The notes below the pieces were generated by a model. That model saw only the letters and a program-made list of their open reading frames with translations. It did not search any database and was not told where the DNA came from. A stretch of DNA of 64,000 nt, taken from Bemisia tabaci. Lineage: Eukaryota > Arthropoda > Insecta > Hemiptera > Aleyrodidae. Position numbers and translations under genes: made by a program. Shown in pieces: positions 21,690 through 31,600 of the stretch (position 1 is the stretch's first letter; each line of letters opens with the position of its first letter). The stretch covers positions 3,410,001-3,474,000 of the forward strand of contig NC_092801.1 in the NCBI RefSeq assembly GCF_918797505.1, given 5' to 3'.

Positions 21690-22587
21690 AAAATAATAAA
21701 TAATAATAATAATATATCTTTATTTGTTTTTGGCTTGCACATGGCTTCTACAAATGCGTCGAATTTTTCTAAACAAGAAACAAGAATAAATATATGTATA
21801 TATAAAAAAAAGAAAAAAAAAAGACAATGATATCAACCTGTCCCCTTTAAAAAATCGTTGATTGAATATGGACATTCCTCAATTAGATAATGTCTGACCA
21901 GGGCATTGTGGCTTCGGGGCTCATCTTTAATTTTTTTCCTTATGTTTGATGGTAGTTTAGAGAAAAAGTTATGGCCTCGAGCCGCTGTTTTATTAATTTT
22001 TATGATTAGACTTTCTGTTCTGTTTCTGGTGTTGTGGTTGTGCACCACTCTCGATTCCTGTAGTTTCTTGTTGTTGTATAATTTCAAAGATGAGTATATG
22101 ATCAATGCTGGAACAGTTAAGATTTGTAATTTTTTAAAATGTTCCTTGCAAGATTCTGTAGGCTTTAATTTAAGCATAGTTCTAATAGCTTTTTTTGAGT
22201 TATGAATAATTTCTCGATCTTTTTATTATTGCAAGTTGACCAGGCATTGATACAATATAGTATGTGAGATAGGAAAAGAGAATGATACACTACCATTAAC
22301 AGATTCATGTCGCAAAATCTTGATAGGACTCTCAACACAAAAATAGCGCCATGCAGCTTTTTACACATGATGTCAACATGGTCATTGAATTTAAGAGTAT
22401 CATCTAACAAAATACCTAAATATTTTGCAGCGGCTACTCTTTCCATTTGCTCATCATCTAGTAGCACTTGGAAGTCCTTGATCAGTTCATTATTTACATT
22501 AAAAAGCAAAAATTTCGATTTACTCGTGTTTACATTAAAAAGGTTGATCTTACACCATTGGCTAAAATAACTCATGACGACTCATAA
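21690..22587 (-). pseudogene. 5'-truncated non-LTR retrotransposon nested in the transposon
   Basis: Minus-strand frames read WCKINLFNVNTSKSKFLLFN, AAKYLGILLDDTLKFNDHVD and, after a frame change near 22170, LTVPALIIYSS, VHNHNTRNR and KLPSNIRKKI up to a stop at 21833. This is the usual order of thumb and carboxy-terminal blocks of a non-LTR reverse transcriptase. The 3' end is an (ATT)n-like tail at 21690-21715. The empty relative at about 34405 reads AAACTTAATGATTTCC, giving TAAT as the likely target duplication. Confidence 0.8.
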
Positions 22588-23230
22588 CTAATGATTTCCA
22601 AAGCACACGAATTTCAATACAATTTCTTATAGCCTTTTATAATCGATGGCGGAAAAGCAACAGCCAGGCGATAAAGTGTAAAGCCCGGCTATAGGAACTA
22701 TAGCCCGGCTGCATAATTTTTTATCGCTTCGTATAGCCAGGCCGTATGATTTTCTCCGCATTCTACAGCCAGCTATATGATTTTCTGTAGCCTTCTTTAG
22801 CCGGCTATAAGAATTCCTATGGTATTTTGAAACGCAGCTCTTATCGCCAATTTTTACCAGGGTCCCGCGATCAGTGCCCACGCACATTTAGATTGAAAAG
22901 TAATTTAGTTTGAAAATTAGTTTTGAAAATTTAGTTTGAAAATTAATTAGTTTGAAAAGCATATATTAACAGTGCATAGTGAAAACTGGCCCTTCGCATG
23001 TGATCAGTGTTCCTTCACTTTTGCATCGGCTCCTTCAGTAAGACGTCATGCTCATAATGTCCAGAAGGAGAATCAGAAGTCATCACTTGTTTTTGGTGCG
23101 CGAGAAAATGTAAAACTGATGGAGACATGGTTGATCATATAGCAAATCCACAGCGATGAACTATATACCCTTCCCTCGCCTGTGCCCAGTGCTTAATGGG
23201 ATCCAAATCACAGACAGAATTACGGTTGCA

Positions 23231-23510
23231 TGTCGATGGCCGGAGTACAAAACCCCGTATCACCGTCGCAATGTCGCAGACATCCCATTATATGTTTTTT
23301 TTTTTTTTTTTTTTTTAACCTTCGCAAAACTAGCGAATGTAATCTCCTGAAAATCTCCCCGATTTTTTTTCTCCGTTTGTAGAATTTTCTGTAAGAATTT
23401 CAATGTTTGAAATTATGTCTTCTTTTTTTTAAAAAAAAATGTATTATAAGCGGAAAATTTTGAAACAAGGCAATGGAGGTACGTGATCCCGCATTTCGGC
23501 TGTCGATATC
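23231..23510. mobile_element. Diverged MITE, family 8
   Basis: Ends TGTCGATGGCCGGAGTACAA and CTGTCGATATCATG, with ACCCCGTATCACCGTCGC and ACGTGATCCCGCATTTCGGC inside, match the arms of 16084-16343 after considerable change. A 20-base T-run interrupts it at about 23298. Confidence 0.6.
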
Positions 23511-23527
23511 ATGTTTATTCACAGCAC

Positions 23528-23820
23528 TGCAGCCTGATCGTTGAAATTTCGTGTTTGTCGGGTATAGACATAGATGACATAGGTTAAAAGGCGGAGCGTG
23601 ATTGGTCGGCTATGTCTTATCGCTGCTCTGTCGTGCCTATGTCGGGTGGAACTCACGACAAGCTAATGGCACCTTTTAAGTTTTCGATAGTATGTCTTCA
23701 AATTCCACCTGGCAAAGGCGCGATAAAACAGCGATAAGACATAGCCGACCAATCACGCTCCGCCTTTTAACCTATGTCATCTCTGTCTACCCGAAAAGCG
23801 CAAAAACAATCAGGCTGCTG
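23528..23820. mobile_element. Foldback element related to family 3
   Basis: Arms with TAGATGACATAGGTTAAAAG and GGCGGAGCGTGATTGG are repeated inverted at 23735-23795, and the outermost bases are GCAGCCTGATCGTTGAAAT and its counterpart. The terminal motif relates it to 2183-2464, 33667-33937 and 43322-43446. Confidence 0.75.
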
Positions 23821-23885
23821 ATCTACCCTGCGCGTGTGGTCAACGCTCAGCAATATTCAAAACGCATTTGATCATTTACTGACAA

Positions 23886-24140
23886 ATCGTCGCCCTTCTG
23901 ACATAAAGGCGTAACTGCATTTGGACTGCATTTTGCAATTTGGAGCTATAAATGCCGGCCCGGTTTAAAAACAACGTATGTGCCATTAGTTTCCCTATTC
24001 ACATAAGTGTTTTTTCAGATGAGCCAGAATTTATAGCTCCAAATTGCAAAATGCAGTCCATTTCTCGATGAGCCCTGTCATCCATTTAACTCAATGATTT
24101 CCCGGGCTCATCTCAAGCTGTAGTCACGCCCTTTTATCAG
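23886..24140. mobile_element. Family-7 element split by a family-6 MITE
   Basis: The left half (CGTCGCCCTTCTGACATAAA) ends at about 23920 and the right half (GGGCTCATCTCAAGC...GTCACGCCC) resumes at 24061. Between them 23921-24060 is a complete family-6 MITE, TTGGACTGCATTTTGCAATT to its inverted copy. This is a clear nested insertion. Confidence 0.75.
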
Positions 24141-24389
24141 CCAAGTGACGAAACGTTGCAATGGATCACACGCAATTTCCGCGGAAATTGCGTGTGTCCT
24201 TTGTACCGAGCGTTCTGGGTTTTGGATTGCAGCGAGTGATGTCTCAATTGTCTCATAGACATCACAACATAAGAATCACATACAAAAACATAAATACATA
24301 GAAAAACATAGATACTCCGTTATACTCATCACCCCCATGATTTCGATTTCAATTAATCCATATTTATTAATTACATACATATCAAGCCG
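24141..24389. other. Short palindrome and unassigned sequence
   Basis: CACGCAATTTCCGCGGAAATTGCGTG at 24169-24194 is a perfect 26-base palindrome. Otherwise nothing recognised. Confidence 0.4.
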
Positions 24390-24650
24390 CTAACTCAGCG
24401 CACTAGAGCGCTCTGCGACTCCAAATCGAGATCGGAATCGATCTTCCCACAAATCATCGGGCAGATTACACCGTCTGATCTCCCCCTCCACTCCCTCCCG
24501 CCAACCTTTTACTGGACGTCCACGCCGCGTTCTTCCGGGAGGAACCCAATCAAATACCTTTCTGGGCAACCGACTATCAGCCATTCTCCGCACGTGTCCA
24601 TACCAAACCAGCTGCCTGGTTTTGATATCGTGCACAATATCTTTCTCAAC
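24390..24650 (-). pseudogene. Non-LTR reverse transcriptase remnant, extreme C terminus
   Basis: The minus-strand frame reads HDIKTRQLVWYGHVRRMADS, RLPRKVFDWVPPGRTRRGRP, DDLWEDRFRSRFGVAERSSAL and a stop, with no interruption over about 80 codons. It is the best preserved of the three tails of this family in the window (also 10330-10860 and 15830-16075) but still lacks the catalytic domains. Confidence 0.85.
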
Positions 24651-25104
24651 TTATAATACTTACTTTTATACTTATAATAACTTATATTTATTAATTATTT
24701 AAATCTAAATAGTTTATAAAAACATTAATATGTGAAATTAAAGATAACTTTAAATATAAGCTTTTAGATTATTAAAAATGTTATTTTACCAATATATTCA
24801 ACTATTATTGTGCTGATGCCAGTTAACATAATAATTTTTAAATTTCGGGGCCGGAGCTAAGTTCGGCCGGCTTCAGCTTTGACCCCGGGAAGTCGGCTAC
24901 GCGTTTTAGGAGAGTATACATTCGCCGAGGTCCGATGCCCCAAGCACTCGGAGATTGGCCTGCTTAGTTGTGTTCAGTGCATTTTCGTGGTCACAAAGTT
25001 CGTTTGTTCATCCGTGTTCAGTTAGCTCATACAGGGAATAAAGTGTGATCCCCATCAGAAAGTGTCCCCTGTGCAGAGCTACGCTGCGCCCCCAAGGTAG
25101 ACAG
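24651..25104. other. Unassigned sequence, partly GC-richer
   Basis: Positions 24845-25095 are richer in G and C than the surroundings, but no open frame, splice-like exon or repeat boundary was found. Confidence 0.35.
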
Positions 25105-25519
25105 CATTGAAAAAAAATTCTCGGCGTTTTTACCAAGGTCCGTTGGTACTTTTACCATTTCACTTTTTTACAATTATTGGTAATTTTACTAAGACAGACT
25201 GGTAAGCTTACCTAAAAACCGGTATTTTTACTGTTTTTTTCAGGTAAGAATACCACTTTTATTGGTAATCAATTCCCGGTAACTTTGCCATTTCATCTCG
25301 ATAATTCTACCACAGCCGGCAATAAAAAATATTGGCGTTTTTACGAAGCTCCAGTAAAGTTACCGAGAAAGTTCAGTAATTTTACCGAGATTTCTCGGTA
25401 GAATTACCAATTCCATAAATGGTGATTTTACCAAGAAAAAACTGGGATCAAATAGAACCCCGAATTCTTGGTAATTTTACCCTTTTCCTAGTAAATACAC
25501 CGAGATTCTTTTTTCAGTG
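25105..25519. mobile_element. 415-bp MITE, family 9 (CACTGAAAAAAA ends), copy 1
   Basis: Ends CATTGAAAAAAAATTCTCGG and CCGAGATTCTTTTTTCAGTG are inverted, and the interior is rich in GGTAATTTTACC and CGGTAA words. The second copy at 39273-39691 aligns along the whole length. Confidence 0.85.
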
Positions 25520-26354
25520 AGGCTCGAGGCTCAGGGACCCAACACCCGACTCTGCCCGGGTCTATTACACATTCAAAAAAGACTCAAACCTCAAATTGAA
25601 AAAATAAGAAAAAATTGAGGAACAACAGAGTTGAGACGCAATCGGGCATTTTTAATTTTTCTCTCGAATCTGAGCGACACCTCACTGGCAGCCTAGAAAA
25701 GAGCATTGCGAGTTCACGCATAGCGGCATCGCGCCTTCAATTATGCAGACGCAACACAGACATCCATCAAGCACGAATAGTTGTATCTCTGCGCCGTCTT
25801 TCCATTTGCTCTATTTCCGAATTGTGTTAGTTTCGTTTGTCTCATTTGTAGGGGCCGTGCTTCAAGGGTTACTTGAGCAACACAGCCGAAAATAGGATGT
25901 GCCCTAATCAAGTATCTTTTTGAAAAGAAAACACATGTTAGCGGTCTCTCAAGCGATCAAAAGGGCGCATACGTCTAAAAATTGACCGTACTACCTCTTC
26001 TAAGAGAGTGACACATGGCGGATAAGGAAGGGGGTGATAAAGCGTCTCTATGTTACCACATAGGTGGAAATTTCGAAGGAAAGAATTTTTCACCAATTTT
26101 AAAAACTTTATGCATAGGTATTTTGTTACTGGACAAATGTTCGAGAGCTATTTTGATTTCCTCGCCAAATGACGCTCATCATCCCCTTTTCGAAAACTAT
26201 GATCGAGGAAAATTTTCAATGTCTCAAAGCCAATTTTACGACGGAGAGTGACCAATTTTTCGCGCAACGGTGAAATCTAAAAGCGTAAAGCGTATAGTAG
26301 CGGAAGTTTGCACACTTTATTTAATCGAATGTCTGCTAGTGAGTGAAATAATCG
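25520..26354. other. Mostly unassigned; contains a diverged dispersed repeat
   Basis: 25660-25810 carries ATAGCGGCATCGCGCC and CGAATAGTTGTATCTCTGCGCC, which echo the repeat at 3200-3815 and the tandem units at 37.7-38.6 kb. No gene seen. Confidence 0.4.
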
Positions 26355-26580
26355 GACGTATTTCTATCAAACGGAACTAAGCGCCATAGGGGGAGGAGAG
26401 GAGAGGGGGGGCTTGGATTGGCGGGTGTTGCGGAACGCGATACGCGTTCCGTCACTATACCCGAGATGATTTTCCATGGCGCTTAGTTACGTTTGACAGA
26501 ACGCGCTATCCGGGATTCTAAAATCCTCAAAAGGAACTCTTGGCGCTTAGTTTCGTTTGAGAGAAATGCGTCCAATTGTC
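26355..26580. mobile_element. Inverted-repeat element with AACTAAGCGCCA motif
   Basis: GGACGTATTTCTATCAAACG at the left end is inverted at the right end (CGTTTGAGAGAAATGCGTCC). A third internal copy of GGCGCTTAGTTACGTTTGACAG lies at 26480, so the right arm is duplicated. Confidence 0.65.
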
Positions 26581-27247
26581 ATTCACTGCAGCTTGATTAA
26601 ACCAGTGTGTCCCAATTTTTCACATTCTCCTCTTCAAAATATTGAGCTACGGATACAAAATCTGAATTCAGCTCGTAGCTCGTTGGATATAATCAACCGA
26701 ACAATTTCTTAGAGTTTTTTGGAATAGTATTGACGATTTCAGGAAGAACAAAGAACTATTTCGGTGAAATTTTCCACTCTGACAATACTAGATCTATTTC
26801 CTCGTCCTCATTTGGGCAAATATGTTAGGAGTCTTAAAGTAGCACGTAAGTCTCTTACTATTTCAGAACTCTTTTTTTTTCCAATATTTATTTATGAATT
26901 ACAAGTTGAAACCTCGACCTCTAGAGACAGGTGGAGACCCGGAAGGCCTAAAAAGTACATTCTAATGATAGATTTCTATTTTTATTACAATTTCAATCTT
27001 CATTGAAAAATTATTCTTATTTATAGGTGTCGTGCAATTGAGCATTTTCCCGTTCATAAACCAGAATTGATGTCTTATCTCATCCTGTCGGCGCAAAACA
27101 CTAACGTATGTGTTAGATATATTTCATGTAGACCTTAACTAGCCTTTTGAGTCTTAATTCTACTGTAATATATTGATTATTTTTTTGATAAAACCGCCAG
27201 GGGAAAAATAGAGAGTATCAGTCTAACTTTTTAGGATCCTCTCCTAC
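26581..27247. other. Unassigned sequence
   Basis: No recognised feature. Confidence 0.35.
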
Positions 27248-27457
27248 CTACCTTTTGTGATTATTGTCACCTATTTTCTCATTATTAGGGTTACAACAGT
27301 TGTCTATCTTAATTAAGCTGCCCAAAGGGCAGTATTTTACAGAAGAAGACATTTTCGTAGTATAACACTTAGAATTACAACGTTTGTGTCCCTTAATATT
27401 ATACTTCCAGTTTATACAGTTGAAGGGAGTAATTTTACAACGAGTGACTGCCGAACT
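27248..27457 (-). CDS. Cysteine-rich exon, possible alternative last exon or separate gene
   Basis: The minus-strand frame of 69 codons ends at TAG (27248-27250) and contains seven cysteines spaced C-x6-C-x12-C-x3-C-x11-C-x10-C-C, with many basic residues, as in secreted disulfide-bonded peptides. A possible acceptor, TTTCATCTGCATTAAG, ends just before codon AGT at 27457 and would start the exon in phase 0, the same phase as the donor at 30377 of the gene upstream. The larger open frame runs on into the foldback element at 27477, which is insertion rather than coding. A possible donor AAAAG/GTAGGT overlaps the stop, so further exons are conceivable. I do not recognise the family. Confidence 0.4.
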   Translation of the reverse strand, partial: SSAVTRCKITPFNCINWKYNIKGHKRCNSKCYTTKMSSSVKYCPLGSLIKIDNCCNPNNEKIGDNNHKR

Positions 27458-27476
27458 CTTAATGCAGATGAAAGTG

Positions 27477-28597
27477 GAGGGTATGGATTCGATCGTCATT
27501 AATCGAAAGAAAAACGTGAATCGATCGACGTGAATCAATTGGCACCGATTCGATCGAAAGTTAAGGTGATTCGACGGATGCCATCTTTTGTATCAGAGCG
27601 ACGTGCTATATACCGCATTGATTAGTTCCCTAATTTCTGCCGTTTGTCATTTTTTCGAATTTCAAGATCGCACCTCCGTTGTCATGAGACTACAGAGTTC
27701 ATGCACCAAATTTAACAAAGAAATTCAACGTAATGACGGCATAGATTTATAGAGGAAAAATATCGCAGTCGATACTAATATCGAAACTGCCCTCGAATGC
27801 GATATTTTTCTTCTAAAAAACCCTGCCGTTATCACGTTGAATTTCTTTGTCAAATTTGGTACATGAATTCTGTAGTCTCATGACAACGGAAGTGCGATCT
27901 TAAAACGAGATTAATAGAGGCGAGATTAAGCGAGATTTATAGAGGAAAAATATCGCATTCGATACTAATATCGAAACTGCCCTCGAATGCGATATTTTTC
28001 TTCTAAAAAACCCTGCCGTTATCACGTCGAATTTCTTTGTCAAATTTGGTACATGAATTCTGTAGTCTCATGACAACAGAAGTGCGATCTTAAAATTCGA
28101 AAAAGTGACAAGTAGCGGAAATAATGAAACTAATCGACACGATATATCGCACGTCGCTCTGACACAGAAAATGGCGTCCATTGAATCACCTTAATTTACA
28201 AAAACCCGTGTCGATTCGATCGACATGAATCGATTAAAAAATGAAAGCGTGAATCGATCGACAACGGTGAATTGATCGAATTTTGTCGATCGATTGACGT
28301 TTTCATTATTTGATCGCTTCATGTCGATCGAATCGACACGGTTTTTTTGAAATAACTGTCGATCGATTCACCTTTTCATTTTTTGATTGATTCATGTCAA
28401 TCGAATCGACACTGGTTCTTAAATAATTTGTCGATCGAATCGATGTCAATAATTGATTCACATCGATCGATTCACGTTTTTGTTTTTTGATTGATTCATG
28501 TCGATTGAACCGACGCCGGTTTTTTAATAATTTGTCGATCGAATCGGTTCACGTTTTCATTTTCCATCGATTTATGTCGAACGAATCCATACCCTCC
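27477..28597. mobile_element. Outer foldback element carrying a GATCGATT minisatellite
   Basis: Ends GGAGGGTATGGATTCGATCG and the inverted CGAATCCATACCCTCC bound a region made of imperfect units of about 90 bp with TCGATCGATTCACGTTTTCA and GATTCATGTCGATCGAAT, most complete at 28200-28590. The inner element 27561-28194 is inserted in it. It lies between two cysteine-rich exons. Confidence 0.7.
27561..28194. mobile_element. Inner TTAA-flanked foldback, family 10, with duplicated arm
   Basis: Begins TTAAGGTGATTCGACGG and ends GAATCACCTTAA, so TTAA may be the duplicated target, as in piggyBac- or Kolobok-type elements. The arms (GAGCGACGTGC, AGATCGCACTTC, CAAATTTGGTACATGAATTC) are inverted, and the central TTTATAGAGGAAAAATATCG block occurs twice in direct order (27750 and 27940). 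The 50151-50589 element has the same ends. Confidence 0.75.
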
Positions 28598-28665
28598 CAT
28601 GAGAACGGCTTGCTCGGTGCTATCCATTTTTCTTAAGATGAAGTTTTAGAGCATGTTTTAGGGGT

Positions 28666-31600
28666 TTAAAGATTTGGGGGATCGAGTAACGCCTTAAGAC
28701 GAATTTTGTTGTTACAAAAAAGCATCTTCGTCCTAGGATCGGGTTTCCATTTCATCGCTTTCTCTAATAATGCAGGTCTCTTGCGTCGGCAAATGCAGAG
28801 TTTATTTCTGTTGCACGCACCACGTTGCAAATCGATGCACTCGGGCGGATGCTGCAGAGAAGACGTCTTGGCCACCAAACCGAGGAATTTACAGTAGATG
28901 TCGCAGTACTCATTGATTTTTGTTGCGTCTTTGGACCTGGGCACGAAGTTCAGCACAACACATGGATCAAACATTTTCTGCACGAGGATAAATGTAGCAT
29001 CCTGCAAATTCTAATTTTTAAAAATAAAAATAAAAAAAAAAACCGTATTTATTAGACGTGTGCCTAACGTATTTTGGCAACGGGAAATTAGGTAAATTTC
29101 AAAAAACGCTTGTGACACCCGAGAATGCGATGGGTCATCATGTTCGATTTAAACCATTAGCGGGTAGAGCGCTGGAGTAATATATTTAATAATATGCTAT
29201 ATAATATATTATAAAAATCATAAAAGGAATAATAAGCGGCATCACGGTTTGAAATTTTCACAGAATATTCTTCATATAATGAAATTACCGATGTTTTCCA
29301 AAATTGACGTTCGATAGTTTTCTGTTGAAGAAAATAAATTATGACGGGAGGTCCTTATCGCCGCAAACCAAGATACGCACCTCTGCAGTGTCATCAACGA
29401 TGTACCTGCAGCGTTTGCACCTTCTCCACACTTTGCCCTGACAAAGTCATTTAAAGCATCGGATTCAGAATCTCTCTTTCGAAAATGTGTTTCAAGGCAT
29501 CGCCACCTTCCGGCCAAAGTGTCACAAGCGCCATGCAACATTTAATAATTTCCGCCGCCGTCTTATTTTACTACAGGGAAATCGTTCAACGAAGCTGTCC
29601 GAAAATGACACCGAATTTTCTTTGTGCTGCCGATAAAATTTAGTGAAATTCTCAAACAGATTCAACCGACAATGGGTCACTAAACCATAACGAATTTTGA
29701 CTTGCGAATATAGTGCTCTGAAGGAAAATGACGCGTAGAACACGATGCGCGCATTAAAAACGCAAACAAGTAACTCATTAACCAAGAAATGCGCAGTTCA
29801 AATCGCTCAACTTATACGCAAATTTAAAACGCCCCGGTTTCGCGCCGCGCCGAATGATGTCATCCGGCACCAATCAGAAGCGGGCACGGGTTTCCACGAC
29901 TTCCGTCAAATGTCTATCTACTCTTCGTATATGAAAACAATACTAAAGTCAAAATTATATCTTTTGAATTCAATACTTGAATCTCATTCATATGTTAGCT
30001 GTGATAAACGAGCAACAATTCCACATTGAAACACGTTTTATTTTAACAAACATCAGAGGAAAATGAGAGAAGATTGCGATATGACTACCGCAGTGCGTCA
30101 ACACCGTCAATTTCCCGCCATTCGGGTGCGTTTGAAATGTCTTGCAGTTTTTAGATTTTTCAAAAGCGGGTTTCTCCGCGATTTCGGCTCCATAAAAATG
30201 CGGAAAAATCACCACGTTATCTACTCACATTGTACTTTCAGAATATTCAATAAAATAAACAAGGTTTAGTGACCCATCGGAAATTTTGAAACGTCGCATG
30301 GCGCTTGTGATACTTTGACCGGAAGGTGACGAAATTTTGAGGATATCAAAGAAGATATATGGTAAGAAGGTCATACCTGAGAATTTCTCACCGCATCAGT
30401 CGTTCCTTCACCGTTTCTTTTTTCAGTCGGCTGTGGTTTTTTTCGTCCAATCGATCCAAATCGGAGGAGTTTTGGAAGTCTTCTCCTGTGATTTGATTTG
30501 GCGTTGACCGTAGCTTGCAAAATATATTTCAAAACAGTAACGAAGCCTTCCATATAGTCCTTTGCTACATCCGGTGTGTCAGTGAACGCCTTCATGTCAT
30601 TCAATCCGTAATAATTGAGCGTCTTGGATATCAACATATCTCTCGTTGGGACATCCACACCTTAAAACGATTGTTCCTGCACTCATTGATATGAAGTCAG
30701 TTTTGGTTTGATCTTTTTTTAAATTTGGCTACATTTGAGTTGAGTTTAGCAGAGAGAAGCTAAATGTTTCGCTTCATTTTCTATTTTTAACCATTGGTTT
30801 GATTTTATTTCCTTGGCAGGGATGGATTCTTTTGTGAGTGTATCCAAAACATGACCCCTTTTTTGAAAAATTAAACACACAAATTTAACACATAATGGAA
30901 ATGTTGCATGTGTGAGGAATTTGCGATTTGACTGTTGATTCTTACATAAAAGTTCGCAAGAAACACGATAGTGACACTGGTTTTCTCTGAAATCAACTCC
31001 CAAGCTCAAAAGAAGCTCTCAAGTTGAGGCCAAAATGGAGGGGATATCCCACGCTATATCCTGAGAGTCCACCTCTACATCAAGACAAACTCTCCATGCA
31101 AAGATAGGGAGGAAAGACATTGACAGGGCTGCCACTTTATTTGGGGACTCTAAAACTGAAAACACGGCAACCCTGCTAATGTATTTGCTCCCTATCTTTG
31201 CACTGAGAGTTTGTCTTGATGGAGAGGTGGACTCTCAGGATAGCGTGAGATATTCCCTCCATTTTGTATTCAACTTGAGAGCTTTTTTTGAGCTTGGGAG
31301 TTGATTTCAGAGAAAACCAATGGCACCATCGTGTTTCTCGCAAACTTTTACATAAGAATCAAAGTCAAATCGCAAATTTCTCACACATGCAACATCTCCA
31401 TTGGACTTTACATATTCCCTTACCTTGTGGAAAGTATGGAGTCAGATGTTTAGTGAGTAACGATTTCAGTCGTTCAAGATCATTTGTGTGCGCGAACATC
31501 TCAAAAATCGACCCCTTCGTTGGTCCCATAGGGCTGAGAAATTCATCCCCAACCGTCAAATGGGGCAAATTCGGCCCCAATTGGAAAAGACCATCGATAA

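Larger units (their letters stand above)
19400..22861. mobile_element. Composite TIR transposon in the zinc-finger pseudogene
   Basis: Ends CCTGGTAAAAATTGGC and GCCAATTTTTACCAGG are inverted repeats, with subterminal CCATAG and GCCGGCTATA motifs repeated in both arms. Compared with the 942-bp copy at 34140-35081, this copy is 2520 bp longer, fully accounted for by two nested insertions (19613-21224 and about 21690-22587). No transposase frame remains. The target duplication is not clear, so the superfamily is left open. Confidence 0.85.
17431..23110 (+). pseudogene. Second multi-C2H2 zinc-finger gene, inactivated and split by a transposon
   Basis: A paralogue of the 7.1 kb gene. The first exon (ATG 17431, MDYVNSSS) is followed by a probable 86-bp intron (GTGGTT at 17455, weak donor; TTATAG ending 17540) and by GGSGLDHVFVHNHVPEN, matching the paralogue. 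That frame ends at TGA 17823-17825, and the fingers continue in another frame from about 17800, so a frameshift (or an unrecognised intron) separates them. About 13 intact fingers follow, with 29-residue spacing; one has lost its second cysteine, and one ends CVR in place of CVH. At 19319-19321 CAG has become TAG inside a finger. A 3462-bp transposon then sits at 19400-22861, and finger sequence resumes at 22865, again disturbed by a TTTGAAAATTAG expansion, up to HNVQKENQK. Three independent lesions make a full product impossible, though the first 13 fingers could still be expressed. Confidence 0.8.

Noticed and set aside
29272..29541. Possible extra exon DSESDALNDFVRAKCGEGANAA with donor GCAG/GTACATCG
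   Set aside because: No acceptor gives a length divisible by three in this frame, and the stretch runs from one transposon into another; exons C and D join directly in phase.
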